64,000 nucleotides of DNA from Gryllotalpicola daejeonensis (GCF_039538145.1 NZ_BAABBV010000001.1:620001-684000); one strand, 5' to 3'. Shown: positions 9,326-18,038, counted from the first letter of the stretch. Numbers and translations are program-made. Notes: generated by a model from the letters alone, not told the origin.

Positions 9326-10084
9326 ATGGACACTCCCATCATCGAGTTGACGGGTGTCGTCAAGAGCTTCGGTCCGGTGAATGTGCTGCGCGGCGTCGAG
9401 CTGCGCGCCTACCCGGGCAAGGTCACGGCCCTCGTCGGCGACAACGGCGCGGGCAAGTCGACCCTCATCAAGGGCCTCGCCGGCGTGCAGCCCTACGACG
9501 AGGGCGAGGTGCGGTTCGAAGGGCAGCCCGTGTCGCTGACCCACCCGCGTGATGCATCCGCTCTCGGCATCGAGGTCGTCTACCAGGACCTCGCGCTCTG
9601 CGACAACCTCGACATCGTTCAGAACATGTTCCTCGGCCGCGAAGAGCTGGTCGGCGGCACGCTCGACGAGGGCAAGATGGAGCGCCAGAGCTCCGAGGCG
9701 CTGCGCGCGCTGAACGTGCGCACGGTGAAGTCAGTGCGCCAGAAGGTCGCCTCGCTCTCCGGCGGCCAGCGCCAGACCGTCGCCATCGCACGCGCGGTGC
9801 TCAAGAAGGCCAAGGTCGTCATCCTCGACGAGCCGACCGCCGCCCTCGGCGTCGCGCAGACCGAGCAGGTGCTCAACACCGTGCAGCGGCTCGCCGCACA
9901 GGGCGTGGCCGTCATCATCATCAGCCACAACCTCGCCGACGTCTTCAAGGTCGCCGACTACATCAGCGTGCTGTACCTCGGCACGATGGTCGCCGAGGTC
10001 GCCACCGCCGAGACCACCTATGACGACGTCGTCGGCTACATCACCGGCAGCAAGACCTACGACCCGAGCGGAGCACGCGCATGA
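9326..10084 (+). CDS. Sugar ABC transporter ATP-binding protein (single cassette, XylG/FrcA-like)
   Basis: 252-residue ATPase of the CUT2 type. Walker A GDNGAGKSTL (near residue 38), Q-loop VVYQDLALCDNLDIVQNMFL, signature LSGGQRQTVAIARAV, Walker B VVILDEPTAALG and switch IIISHNLADVF are all present. It has one nucleotide-binding domain, unlike the fused two-domain RbsA/XylG of enterobacteria, so a homodimer is expected. I chose ATG 9326 over an upstream TTG at 9311; GAGG at 9313-9316 sits at a fair distance. The stop overlaps the permease ATG as ATGA. Confidence 0.9.
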   Translation: MDTPIIELTGVVKSFGPVNVLRGVELRAYPGKVTALVGDNGAGKSTLIKGLAGVQPYDEGEVRFEGQPVSLTHPRDASALGIEVVYQDLALCDNLDIVQNMFLGREELVGGTLDEGKMERQSSEALRALNVRTVKSVRQKVASLSGGQRQTVAIARAVLKKAKVVILDEPTAALGVAQTEQVLNTVQRLAAQGVAVIIISHNLADVFKVADYISVLYLGTMVAEVATAETTYDDVVGYITGSKTYDPSGARA

Positions 10085-11376
10085 GCGCCTCCAGTAGCAA
10101 TGACACCGCGACCACGAACACCACGACGCTCCTGCCCGAGTCCGTCGACAGCCTGATCGGCAGCGGCCAGGAAGGCGGCGTCGGCGACCAGGTCCGCGCC
10201 TGGTGGTCGCGCGTGCGCGGGGGCGAGATGGGCGCACTGCCCGCCGTTGGCGGCTTCATCGTGCTCGCCGTGCTGTTCTCGTTCCTGAGCCCGTACTTCC
10301 TGACCGAGCGCAACTTCGCCAACTTCCTCACCCAGGCCGCCGAGCTCGTCATGCTGGGCATGGCGCTGGTCTTCGTCATCCTGCTCGGCGAGATCGACCT
10401 GTCCGCCGGCGTCACCGGCGGCCTCGCGATGTGCGTGTGGGTCGTGCTGGTCGACGTGACGAAGCTGAACTGGTTGCTCGCGCTGCTGATCGCCTTCGTC
10501 GTCGGCCTCGCAGTCGGGTCGTTCATCGGCTTCTTCGTGGCACGGATCGGGATTCCCTCGTTCGTCGTCACTCTGGGCCTGTTCCTCGGCTTCCAGGGCC
10601 TCGAGCTGATCATCATCGGCACGGGCGGCAACTACCAGGTGCAGACGCCGGCGATCGTCGCGATCATGAACAACAATCTGCCCGTCTGGGCAGGCTGGCT
10701 GATGCTCGCGGTGTTCGTTGCACTGTCGCTCGCGACGGCATTCTGGGACCGCAGCCGCCGCACCGCGGCGAACGTTCCGAACGGCCCGCTCTCGCTCGTG
10801 TGGATCAAGTCCGGGGCACTGCTGGTGCTCGGCGGCCTCGCCGTCTTCCTGCTCAGCCAGGACCGGTCGTCGTCGATCATCTCGATCCGCGGTGTCCCGA
10901 TCGTCGTTCCGATCGTGCTCGCCGTGCTGTGGATCGGCACCTTCGTGCTCGACCGGACGAAGTTCGGTCGCTACATCTACGCGGTCGGTGGCAATGCAGA
11001 GGCCGCGCGCCGCTCGGGCGTCAACGTCGTGCTGATCCGCTTCCTCGTGTTCGTGATCTGCTCGTTCCTCGCGGTCGGCTCCGGCCTCTTCACCGCGGCG
11101 CGCGTCGGGTCGATCGACGCCACGGCCGGCAAGGACATCGTCCTCTCGGGTGTCGCGGCTGCGGTCGTCGGCGGCGTCAGCCTCTTCGGCGGCCGTGGCC
11201 GGCTCGTGCACGCCGCGGTCGGTGCACTCGTGATCGCCGTGATCACGAACGGCCTGGGGCTGCTCAACCTCCCCTCCGGCATCAACAACGTCATCGCCGG
11301 CGCCGTCCTGGTGCTCGCGGCGACGATCGATGCGCTCTCGCGCCTGCGCGCGGGCGGAAGCCTGCTGCGGCGCTGA
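10081..11376 (+). CDS. Sugar ABC transporter permease (XylH-like, CUT2)
   Basis: 431-residue integral membrane subunit. After a polar N-terminus of about 55 residues come about ten or more hydrophobic segments. Family motifs include GMALVFVILLGEIDLSAGVT, the conserved SVFVTLGL-like stretch PSFVVTLGLFLGFQGLEL and the C-terminal AAAVVGGVSLFGGRGRLVHA. The length (over 400 residues) fits the XylH subgroup rather than the ~320-residue RbsC group. It starts in a 4-bp overlap with the ATPase gene and is closed by a strong terminator. Confidence 0.9.
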   Translation: MSASSSNDTATTNTTTLLPESVDSLIGSGQEGGVGDQVRAWWSRVRGGEMGALPAVGGFIVLAVLFSFLSPYFLTERNFANFLTQAAELVMLGMALVFVILLGEIDLSAGVTGGLAMCVWVVLVDVTKLNWLLALLIAFVVGLAVGSFIGFFVARIGIPSFVVTLGLFLGFQGLELIIIGTGGNYQVQTPAIVAIMNNNLPVWAGWLMLAVFVALSLATAFWDRSRRTAANVPNGPLSLVWIKSGALLVLGGLAVFLLSQDRSSSIISIRGVPIVVPIVLAVLWIGTFVLDRTKFGRYIYAVGGNAEAARRSGVNVVLIRFLVFVICSFLAVGSGLFTAARVGSIDATAGKDIVLSGVAAAVVGGVSLFGGRGRLVHAAVGALVIAVITNGLGLLNLPSGINNVIAGAVLVLAATIDALSRLRAGGSLLRR

Positions 11377-11397
11377 CGCTCAGCGCTCACGAGCGAA

Positions 11398-11430
11398 GAC
11401 GGCGTCCCGGGTTCTGCCCGGGGCGCCGTC
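11398..11430 (+). terminator. Rho-independent-type terminator after the sugar ABC operon
   Basis: GACGGCGTCCCGG (11398-11410), 7-base loop, CCGGGGCGCCGTC (11418-11430): a 13-bp stem with one G-U pair, followed by GTCAT. It separates the ABC operon from the GPH symporter gene. Confidence 0.8.
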
Positions 11431-11434
11431 GTCA

Positions 11435-11440
11435 TATGAT
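11435..11440 (+). promoter_or_regulatory. Candidate -10 box for leaderless GPH symporter gene
   Basis: TATGAT, five of six consensus bases, lies exactly 6 bases before GTG 11447. This spacing predicts transcription starting at the start codon. It also supports GTG 11447 over longer upstream frames, which would run through the terminator. Confidence 0.55.
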
Positions 11441-11446
11441 CCGGGT

Positions 11447-12853
11447 GTGGCGTCCTCCGAGAGCACGGCGGCCGGCTTCTATCGGCTCAGCTGGCTGCAG
11501 CGCATCGGCTTCGGCGCGGGCGATCTCGCCCAGAATCTGATCTACAACACCGTCGCCACCTACCTGCTGTTCTTCTACACGCAGGTCTTCGGCCTCGGGG
11601 CGGGCGTCGCCGCGACGATGTTCCTCGTGGTTCGCCTCGTCGACGTGGTGTGGGACCCCCTCGTCGGCACCTTCGTCGACAAGCACACGACGCCGTGGGG
11701 TCGATATCGCGGCTACCTCATCCTCGCCGGCATCCCCCTCTCGGTATTCGCCGTCCTGGTGTTCTGGAACGGGTTCTCGGGCTCACTGCTCTACGCCTAC
11801 GTCACCTACGTCGGGCTGTCGATGCTCTACACGCTGCTCAACGTGCCGTACGGCGCGCTGAACGCATCACTGACGCGAGACAACGAGGAGATCTCCGTCC
11901 TGACCACGACGCGCATGTTCATGGCGAACATCGGCGGCCTCGCGGTCGCGTTCGGTGTTCCCGTGATCGTGCAGGCGATCTCGCCCACCGGAGACTGGGG
12001 AACGGCGGCCGCCGCCGGCGCGTGGCAGACGACGATGACCGTGTTCGCCGCCGTCGGCCTCGCCGTGCTCATCTTCTGCTTCAGCCAGACCCGCGAGCGC
12101 GTGGTCATGGATGCCGCACATCAGGAGGAGGTGAAGCTCACGGACCTCGTCGTCGAGTTCCGCCGGAACCGGCACCTGCGCACCCTCGCATTCTTCTTCG
12201 TCACGGCCTTCGCGATGATGGCCGTCGGCAACTCGGGTGCCGCCTACTACATGACAGAGGTCGTGCATCACGAGGAGCTCGCCGGGTGGTTCAACGCGCT
12301 CGGAGTGCTTCCGGCATTCGTCTTCCTGCCGATCGTCCCAGCCATCCGCCGGGCGATCGGCAAGCGCGCCCTCTTCATCTCGTTCCTGCTCGTGGGCATC
12401 GTCGGCCTCGCGATGCTCTATTTCATCCCGGATCCCGCCCACAACGTCGCCTGGGTGCTCGTGGCGCAGGTCGTGCGGTCGATCGGCATCATCGTGGCGA
12501 CCGGGTACATGTGGGCGCTCGTGCCCGAAGTGATCTCATTCGGAGAATGGAAGACCGGGCGGCGCATCTCGGGCATCGTGAACGCCCTGACCGGCATCTT
12601 CTTCAAGGCGGGCTTCGCGCTCGGGGGCGTCGTTCCCGGGATCGTCCTCGCTGCCACCGGCTACGTCGCGGGCACCGAGACTCAGACGAACGGCGCGAAA
12701 GAGGGAATCCTCTGGCTGGTCTCCGTGATCCCCGGCATCCTGCTGATCCTCGCCATCGTCATCATCAGCCGCTACAACCTGACGGACGAGCAGCTGGTCG
12801 AGATCAATCGTGAGATCGAGGCACGCCACCGCAGCGCCGGTGGAGGCGACTAA
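11447..12853 (+). CDS. GPH-family (MelB-like) sugar:cation symporter
   Basis: 468-residue transporter of the glycoside-pentoside-hexuronide family with about 12 hydrophobic segments. Hallmarks are the N-terminal GFGAGDLAQNLIYNTVATYL, the DPLVGTFVDKHTTPWGRYRG motif, NVPYGALNASLT and the late VPEVISFGEWKTGRRISGI motif. Substrates in this family are mono- or disaccharide glycosides with H+ or Na+. It lies next to a pentose-type ABC importer but has its own promoter. The start is GTG 11447, chosen because of the -10 box spacing. The stop overlaps the convergent LuxR-type gene by 4 bp. Confidence 0.85.
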   Translation: MASSESTAAGFYRLSWLQRIGFGAGDLAQNLIYNTVATYLLFFYTQVFGLGAGVAATMFLVVRLVDVVWDPLVGTFVDKHTTPWGRYRGYLILAGIPLSVFAVLVFWNGFSGSLLYAYVTYVGLSMLYTLLNVPYGALNASLTRDNEEISVLTTTRMFMANIGGLAVAFGVPVIVQAISPTGDWGTAAAAGAWQTTMTVFAAVGLAVLIFCFSQTRERVVMDAAHQEEVKLTDLVVEFRRNRHLRTLAFFFVTAFAMMAVGNSGAAYYMTEVVHHEELAGWFNALGVLPAFVFLPIVPAIRRAIGKRALFISFLLVGIVGLAMLYFIPDPAHNVAWVLVAQVVRSIGIIVATGYMWALVPEVISFGEWKTGRRISGIVNALTGIFFKAGFALGGVVPGIVLAATGYVAGTETQTNGAKEGILWLVSVIPGILLILAIVIISRYNLTDEQLVEINREIEARHRSAGGGD

Positions 12854-15585
12854 CCGCATCCGAGCGCCGCGAGCTCGCGCCGCCCTTCGTCGGCGCGGGA
12901 CGGCAGCAGAAGCAGCGTGCAGGCGCGTTCGTAGCGCGCCCCCATGCGTTCCCAGATGGCAACGGATGCCTCAAGCGCACTCCGATCGCCGGTGAGCCTC
13001 CCCCTCGCCCGCGCCACATAGCCGGCCGTCCAGTCGCTCTCGTGAGCGGCCTGCGCCGCGACCTCGAGCTCGGCTGCGGCCGAGGGCCGCGCCGCGAGGA
13101 CCGCGGCCTCCGCAGCGAGCGACCAGACGTACACGCGGTCGACGGTGAAGTCCGGGCGCGGGTGGTGCCAGCCGGCCGGGTCCGAGAGGACGTCGCCGAG
13201 AATCGCGACGGCCCGAGGTGCGTCGTCGCGGGCAAGGGCGATGCGCGCCGCGCAGTACCGCCGCACGTCGCTCGCCTCGGGGTCGTGGCCGATCGCCCGC
13301 TCCACACGATCGCCGCGCTCGAACCACTCAGAGCTCAGCCCGTCGTCCCCACGCAGGCCGTGAACGAGCGCCGCACCGTAGGCGACTTCCTCGAGCCCAC
13401 GAGGGGGCCGGCCGATGCCGTTCTTCCACTCCGCCCAGGCGTGCGCGGCGGCGTCGAGCGCCTGATCGAACCGCCCCGCCAGCGCGAGCGGCAGAGCCGA
13501 CTCGGCGGTGCGCTGCCGAGGCGTGATCACGGCGGCGTCCCTGCGGAAGCCCTCGAGCTCGCGGAGGGTCTCCGCCAGCACACCTACGGCGAGCCCCACC
13601 TCGGTGAGCATGCGGAAGAGGTCGGTGAGCTCGAACGCTCCGCGCGGATCATGCCGTTCCACGGCCCGCAGGACCTCAACCCGCGCGGCGGTGTGCTCAT
13701 ACGCCGAGCGCAGGGCACCGCGGCCGAGGTCGCGCATGGCCAGGATGTCGAGCACACCGCTGATCAGGAGGGGGTCGCCGCTGCGTCGGGCGGCCGCGAG
13801 AGCGCTCTCCTCGAATCCCTCCTCTGCGGCACGACGAGTGCGGATCAGCATGCTCGCCCGCGCCTGTGCGACGACGGCGGCTGCGGCCTGCTCCCCCGGC
13901 GGCAGGGCGCGCTGCGCGGCATCCACAAGCTCCGCCAGCCGCTCGTCGCCGATCCTGCGCGGCATGCCCGCAGCGAGACGGGTCGCCGTGATCACCGCGC
14001 GGGCCAGGCTCTCGGCCTGCGCGACACCGTCGCCGGCTCGCTCGGCGACATCGGCGGCGCGAAGGAAGTCGTCGAATGCCCCGCCGACGTGGAACTCCGC
14101 CAGTGCGATATCCGCCGCGGCCATGAGAGCGTCGATCGCCTCGCGATCCGCCGGCGCGTGCTCTGCCGCGCTCAGGTAGGTCTCGCGCGCTTCGGCGAGG
14201 AATCCGCTCGCGTACAGCAGATGCGCCAGGGCCGGCACAAGCACATGCCATTCGTCGCTCGCGGCCGGGCGGTCGCGCACGGCGCGCAGTTCGTCCACCA
14301 GGACGTCGAGTTCCGCTCGCCATGCAGGGTCGTCGGCAGCTAGCCGCCGCTCCAGCGCCACCGCGGATGCCGCGGCCCATCTGGCGTGACGGAGTTGCGC
14401 CTCGCCCGTCTCGCCGGTCAGCTCCAGCTGCTCGGCGGCATAGGCCCGCACGAGCTCGAGCATCCGCCAGCGGGTCCCGGCCGCCGTGTGCACGCGCACG
14501 ACCAGGCTGTGGTCGACGAGGCGGCCGAGCAGACCCGCCGCTGCCGCGGCCTCAACGCCCGCCACCTCGGCGACGGCTTCCAGGTCGAACTGGTCGGCGA
14601 AGGCGCCGAGCCGAACGAAGACGGCACGCTCGTCGTCGCGCAGGAGGCGGAAGCTCCAGTCGAGCACACCGCGCACGGAGCTGTGCCGGCCGTCCACGCT
14701 TTGCCCGCGTGACAGGAAGTCCAGGGAGTCATCGAGCGCGGCGAGCACGGCCGGCACGCCGAGCGACGCGACCCGGGCTGCCGCGAGCTCGATCGGCAGT
14801 GGCATCGCCTCGAGTCGGCGGCAGATCTCCTCGACCGCCGGCCGCTCGATCATCTCGTCGCTTCCCGCTCGCTCGAGGAACAGCCGGACGGCGTCGTCGG
14901 GCGCGAGCGGGGGCAGGGCGACCACCCGCTCGCCGCGGATGTCGAGACGGCGGCGGCTCGTCGCCAGCACCGTCACCCAGGGGCAGGCCGCGAGGGCGGC
15001 TGAGACGAATTCCGCGACGGCGTCGATGAGCTGCTCGCAGTTGTCGAGCACCAGGAGCAAGGGCTGCGCACCCAGCCGATCGAGCACGAGCTCGCGCAGC
15101 GCCCTGTCCGGTTCTTCGCGAACCTCGAGAGCAGCTGCCACGGCCTGCAGAGCCGACTCCGGCTGCGATGAGACCAGATCCACCCACACCGCGCCGCCCG
15201 GCAGGTCGGGGGCCATTTCGGTGGCCACGGCGGCCGCGAGCCGGGTCTTCCCCATGCCGCCCGGTCCGAGCACGGTCACGACACGGGAGCGCTCGAGGGC
15301 GTCGATGAGCTCCGCGCGGTCACGTTCACGACCGACGAAACTGGTCCATTGCACGGGCGGCCTCACCAGCCGCGGCGGTGGCGTGGAGCCCGGCATCGAC
15401 CGCGCCGCGAGCTCCCGCCTGTCGGCGGCGTTCAGCTTCCGCAGCAGCGAAGACACATGGCTCTCGACCGTGCGCACCGAAAGGCTCAGACGGGCGGCGA
15501 TCTCAGCGTTCGACAGGTGCTCACGGAGCGCGCTGAGCACCTCCGCTTCTCGAGCGGAGATGGCTGCGGGGGTCGGCCCAGTCAT
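12850..15585 (-). CDS. Large regulator: N-terminal LuxR-type HTH plus NB-ARC-like ATPase and helical repeats
   Basis: 911-residue signal-integrating regulator. Residues about 8-65 are a LuxR/GerE helix-turn-helix (SAREAEVLSALREHLSNAEI, then AARLSLSVRTVESHVSSLLR). Then comes a STAND-type ATPase with Walker A GPGGMGKTRL (near residue 110), Walker B LLLVLDNCEQL (near 178) and the sensor ATSRRRLDIRGE. Residues from about 400 on are Ala/Leu/Glu-rich helical repeats, likely TPR-like ligand sensors. In the better-known LAL/MalT proteins the HTH is C-terminal; here it is at the front. Targets are unknown. The neighbouring genes on both sides are on unrelated functions. Confidence 0.82.
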   Translation of the reverse strand: MTGPTPAAISAREAEVLSALREHLSNAEIAARLSLSVRTVESHVSSLLRKLNAADRRELAARSMPGSTPPPRLVRPPVQWTSFVGRERDRAELIDALERSRVVTVLGPGGMGKTRLAAAVATEMAPDLPGGAVWVDLVSSQPESALQAVAAALEVREEPDRALRELVLDRLGAQPLLLVLDNCEQLIDAVAEFVSAALAACPWVTVLATSRRRLDIRGERVVALPPLAPDDAVRLFLERAGSDEMIERPAVEEICRRLEAMPLPIELAAARVASLGVPAVLAALDDSLDFLSRGQSVDGRHSSVRGVLDWSFRLLRDDERAVFVRLGAFADQFDLEAVAEVAGVEAAAAAGLLGRLVDHSLVVRVHTAAGTRWRMLELVRAYAAEQLELTGETGEAQLRHARWAAASAVALERRLAADDPAWRAELDVLVDELRAVRDRPAASDEWHVLVPALAHLLYASGFLAEARETYLSAAEHAPADREAIDALMAAADIALAEFHVGGAFDDFLRAADVAERAGDGVAQAESLARAVITATRLAAGMPRRIGDERLAELVDAAQRALPPGEQAAAAVVAQARASMLIRTRRAAEEGFEESALAAARRSGDPLLISGVLDILAMRDLGRGALRSAYEHTAARVEVLRAVERHDPRGAFELTDLFRMLTEVGLAVGVLAETLRELEGFRRDAAVITPRQRTAESALPLALAGRFDQALDAAAHAWAEWKNGIGRPPRGLEEVAYGAALVHGLRGDDGLSSEWFERGDRVERAIGHDPEASDVRRYCAARIALARDDAPRAVAILGDVLSDPAGWHHPRPDFTVDRVYVWSLAAEAAVLAARPSAAAELEVAAQAAHESDWTAGYVARARGRLTGDRSALEASVAIWERMGARYERACTLLLLPSRADEGRRELAALGCG

Positions 15586-15817
15586 CGTTCGAATCTACCG
15601 ACAGTGGACGCATCCGTGGTGATTCCGTGGTCAGCACGGATGCCGGCCGATGACTGCACCGCGAATATAGGTGGGTAACCCGATTTCCCGGCCCAGGAGA
15701 TGAACCCGAGATTCTCCCAACCCCCAATCACACATCAACTGGGCCGGGAAGGGGGTTCAACCCGGTACGGAAAAGCCCCGGTCAGCGAATCTGACCGGGG
15801 CTTCCGTGTATCTGGAG
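15586..15817. other. Structured intergenic region between tRNA-Ala and the LuxR-type gene
   Basis: No convincing reading frame. Apart from the tRNA terminator, it holds TTCCCGGCCCA (15685-15695) with its exact complement TGGGCCGGGAA (15740-15750), and TGAACCC (15701-15707) with GGGTTCA (15753-15759). The order A-B-A'-B' is that of a pseudoknot. A short repeat, ATCCGTGG then TTCCGTGG, lies just before the regulator start. It may be a small RNA or a leader; it may also be chance in high-GC DNA. Confidence 0.35.
15773..15803 (-). terminator. Rho-independent terminator of tRNA-Ala transcript
   Basis: A perfect 13-bp stem, AAGCCCCGGTCAG/CTGACCGGGGCTT with a 5-base loop. Read on the minus strand it is followed by TTTTCCG. 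It lies 15 bases downstream of the tRNA 3' end. Confidence 0.9.
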
Positions 15818-15890
15818 TGGATCTGAGGGGACTCGAACCCCTGACCCCCTGCATGCCATGCAGGTGCGCTACCAGCTGCGCCACAGACCC
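15818..15890 (-). tRNA. tRNA-Ala (anticodon GGC)
   Basis: 73 bases on the minus strand. The acceptor stem GGGTCTG/CAGATCC includes the G3-U70 pair that identifies alanine tRNAs. The anticodon arm is CCTGC-ATGGCAT-GCAGG with anticodon GGC (codon GCC). The T-loop GGTTCGAGTCC is canonical, and the discriminator base is A. CCA is not encoded. No integrase or duplicated 3' end lies nearby, so it is not visibly used as an attachment site. Confidence 0.96.
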
Positions 15891-16002
15891 ATGTTGCTGG
15901 ACCAACACAGTGTTGAAACCAACCCAGTGGAGGTGTTTTCGCTCTCGCGGCAACTCGTTCAGCTTACTACAGCCGAGGGCGTGCCATGAAATCGAGGCGA
16001 CC

Positions 16003-16386
16003 TCAGCCCTGCCCCGCCACCGCCGAGTGCGGCAGTTCGAACGGCACCACCGGGCAGTCGCGCCACAGTCGCTCGAGCGCGTAGTACTGCCGGTCTTCCT
16101 GGTGGAAGACGTGCACCACGAGGTCCCCGAAATCGAGCAGCACCCAGCGACCGCCTTCTTTGCCCTCGCGACGCAGCGTCTTGACGCCGGCGTCGTTCAG
16201 CGCGTCTTCGACGGCGTCAGAGATCGCGACGACGTTCCGCTCGGAGTTGCCCGACGCCAGCAGGAAGATGTCGGTCAGGGGAAGCGGGCCGCTGACGTCG
16301 AGCGCGACGAGGTCTTCGCCGGCCTTCGAGTCGGCTGCGACCGCAGCCAGTTGCAGAAGCTCTCGGGCCTGGGCGGATGCCGTCAT
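16003..16386 (-). CDS. rsfS: Ribosome silencing factor RsfS
   Basis: 127-residue DUF143 protein. It binds uL14 on the large ribosomal subunit and blocks subunit joining in slow growth. Family motifs seen are GPLPLTDIFLLASGNSERNV, RREGKEGGRWVLLDFGDLVV and HVFHQEDRQYYALERLW. The length is usual. It follows nadD and an unknown gene, the classical nadD-rsfS neighbourhood. The gap to the upstream gene is only 17 bases. Confidence 0.95.
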   Translation of the reverse strand: MTASAQARELLQLAAVAADSKAGEDLVALDVSGPLPLTDIFLLASGNSERNVVAISDAVEDALNDAGVKTLRREGKEGGRWVLLDFGDLVVHVFHQEDRQYYALERLWRDCPVVPFELPHSAVAGQG

Positions 16387-16403
16387 GCAGTGATCTCTCT
16401 GGT

Positions 16404-17414
16404 TCAGAAGACGTGGAAGACGAAGCCGGCGATGATCGCGCCGACGACCCCGAGCGCCGCGACTCCGCCCGCGGAGACGCCGACGATCGCGCCGACTTTG
16501 TGACTCGTCTTCTTCGGCGGAACGATGTTGGTGCTGACCGTCGGGACGTGCGTCGAGATCGCACGGGTCGCCGCTACCGGCTCGACGCTCGAGTTCGGCG
16601 CCGCATCGCGGTCGTGCTGATCCAGCAGGTGGTCGATATCAGGGCCGTCGAAGTGGCCCTGGATCTGACCCGTCGAGCCGAGGCCCCGGGGCAGGTCGAT
16701 CGAGCCCGTGAGCAGGATCTCGCCGGTCGCGTTCAGCGGCCCGGTCATGTCCGCGGCAGAGGGGATGACCGGCAGGATCAGCGCGTTCGAGGTGGTGGTG
16801 GCCCCTGAGGCATCCGCCACACCCGACGCGATCACGTCGTCGAAGGTCTCGTTCGCGCCGAGCGACCAGTGGCCGGTCGGCGGCTGGTAGGCGCGCACCT
16901 CGCCCGTCGTCGGCCCGACGGGAGCATCGTCGATGACCTCGGGCTCTGCAGCGGTGAACGCGGCAGGGATGGCCGGCTTCGGAGCCTCCGAGATGACTGG
17001 CGGGGTCGGAAGCGACGGCTGCGGCAACGGTAGAGACGCGATGGGAAGCGACGCGACAGGAGCCTCGGTGATGGGCTCGGCGGCGGGAGCGGCCGGCTTC
17101 TCTTCCTGCGGCTCGGAGATCGGTGCCGACTGGATCTCTTCTGCATGCTGCAAGGCACGCAGCTGACGGCGCGTCAATGGCACCACGGCGGCGGCCGGAG
17201 CAGCGGGCTCGGATTCTTGCGCAGGCGGCGGTGCCGGGGCATCCGTGGAAATCACCGGCCGCAGATCCGCAGGCTCTGGTGCGGGCGAAGCGGAGAAGGG
17301 AAGCGCGACGGCGGGAACCTGCTGCTCGCCGGTCGCTTCCATCTGTGCAGCCCGCTCCATCTCGCGGAGCTGACGGCGCGTCAGCGGCGGCTGCTGATCC
17401 TGCCTCAACGTCAT
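16404..17414 (-). CDS. Unknown Pro/Ala-rich protein with C-terminal membrane anchor and duplicated LTRRQLR motif
   Basis: 336 residues, function not recognised. The motif LTRRQLR occurs twice, at residues 11-17 and 80-86, each followed by a short charged helix. At DNA level this is an exact 16-base repeat (17161-17176 and 17369-17384). The middle is low-complexity Pro/Ala/Glu. Residues about 160-280 are less biased (GHWSLGANETFDDVIASGV, GEILLTGSIDLPRGLGSTGQ). The only hydrophobic segment is at the very end (about 308-336), after a basic KKTSHK, so a tail-anchored protein with a cytoplasmic body is likely. It overlaps nadD by 4 bp and precedes rsfS, so it is co-transcribed with them. Confidence 0.75.
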   Translation of the reverse strand: MTLRQDQQPPLTRRQLREMERAAQMEATGEQQVPAVALPFSASPAPEPADLRPVISTDAPAPPPAQESEPAAPAAAVVPLTRRQLRALQHAEEIQSAPISEPQEEKPAAPAAEPITEAPVASLPIASLPLPQPSLPTPPVISEAPKPAIPAAFTAAEPEVIDDAPVGPTTGEVRAYQPPTGHWSLGANETFDDVIASGVADASGATTTSNALILPVIPSAADMTGPLNATGEILLTGSIDLPRGLGSTGQIQGHFDGPDIDHLLDQHDRDAAPNSSVEPVAATRAISTHVPTVSTNIVPPKKTSHKVGAIVGVSAGGVAALGVVGAIIAGFVFHVF

Positions 17415-18013
17415 GCCACGCTCCGATACAGATGATGCTTGGAGATGTACTGGACAACGCCGTCAGGAACCAGGTACCAGACGGGGAAGCCCCTGCTCAC
17501 CCGGCTGCGGCAATCCGTGGAGGAGATCGCCAGTGCCGGAACTTCCAACAAGCTTACGTCGCCCTTCGGCAAACCTGTAATGCTCAGTTCATGTCCCGGA
17601 CGACTCACAGCGACGAAGTGGGCCAGCTCCCAGAGCTGCTCGACGTCGTGCCAGGTGAGGATCTGGGCGATCGCATCGGCGCCTGAGATGAAGTAGAGCT
17701 CATCGTCCGGCCGTTCCGCCTTCAGGTCGCGCAGCGTGTCGATCGTGTAGGTCGGGCCGGGGCGATCGATGTCGACGCGGCTCACGGTGAAGCGCGGGTT
17801 GGATGCCGTCGCGATGACGGTCATCAGATAGCGATGCTCCGCCGGGCTCACCGGCCCCTTCTGCCACGGCTGGCCGGTCGGCACGAAGACCACCTCGTCG
17901 AGGCCGAACGACTGGGCGACCTCGCTCGCCGCGACCAGGTGGCCGTGGTGGATCGGGTCGAAGGTGCCGCCCATCACGCCGACCCGTCGTCGACCGAGCT
18001 GAGGCACGACCAT
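17411..18013 (-). CDS. nadD: Nicotinate-nucleotide adenylyltransferase
   Basis: 200-residue enzyme making deamido-NAD from NaMN and ATP. It shows the nucleotidyltransferase motif GGTFDPIHHGHLVAASEVAQ and the C-terminal ISSTDCRSRV motif (the family consensus is ISST.IR). FVPTGQPWQK near residue 45 is also typical. The start is ATG 18013, and the stop overlaps the next gene as ATGA. It belongs to the obgE-proB-proA-nadD-rsfS block. Confidence 0.95.
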   Translation of the reverse strand: MVVPQLGRRRVGVMGGTFDPIHHGHLVAASEVAQSFGLDEVVFVPTGQPWQKGPVSPAEHRYLMTVIATASNPRFTVSRVDIDRPGPTYTIDTLRDLKAERPDDELYFISGADAIAQILTWHDVEQLWELAHFVAVSRPGHELSITGLPKGDVSLLEVPALAISSTDCRSRVSRGFPVWYLVPDGVVQYISKHHLYRSVA

Positions 18014-18038
18014 CTGTGTAGGCGGCTGCCGCTGAAGC

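Noticed and set aside
15818..15890. tRNA-Ala as an attachment site for an integrated element
   Set aside because: No integrase, no repeated tRNA 3' end within reach, and housekeeping genes flank it on one side.
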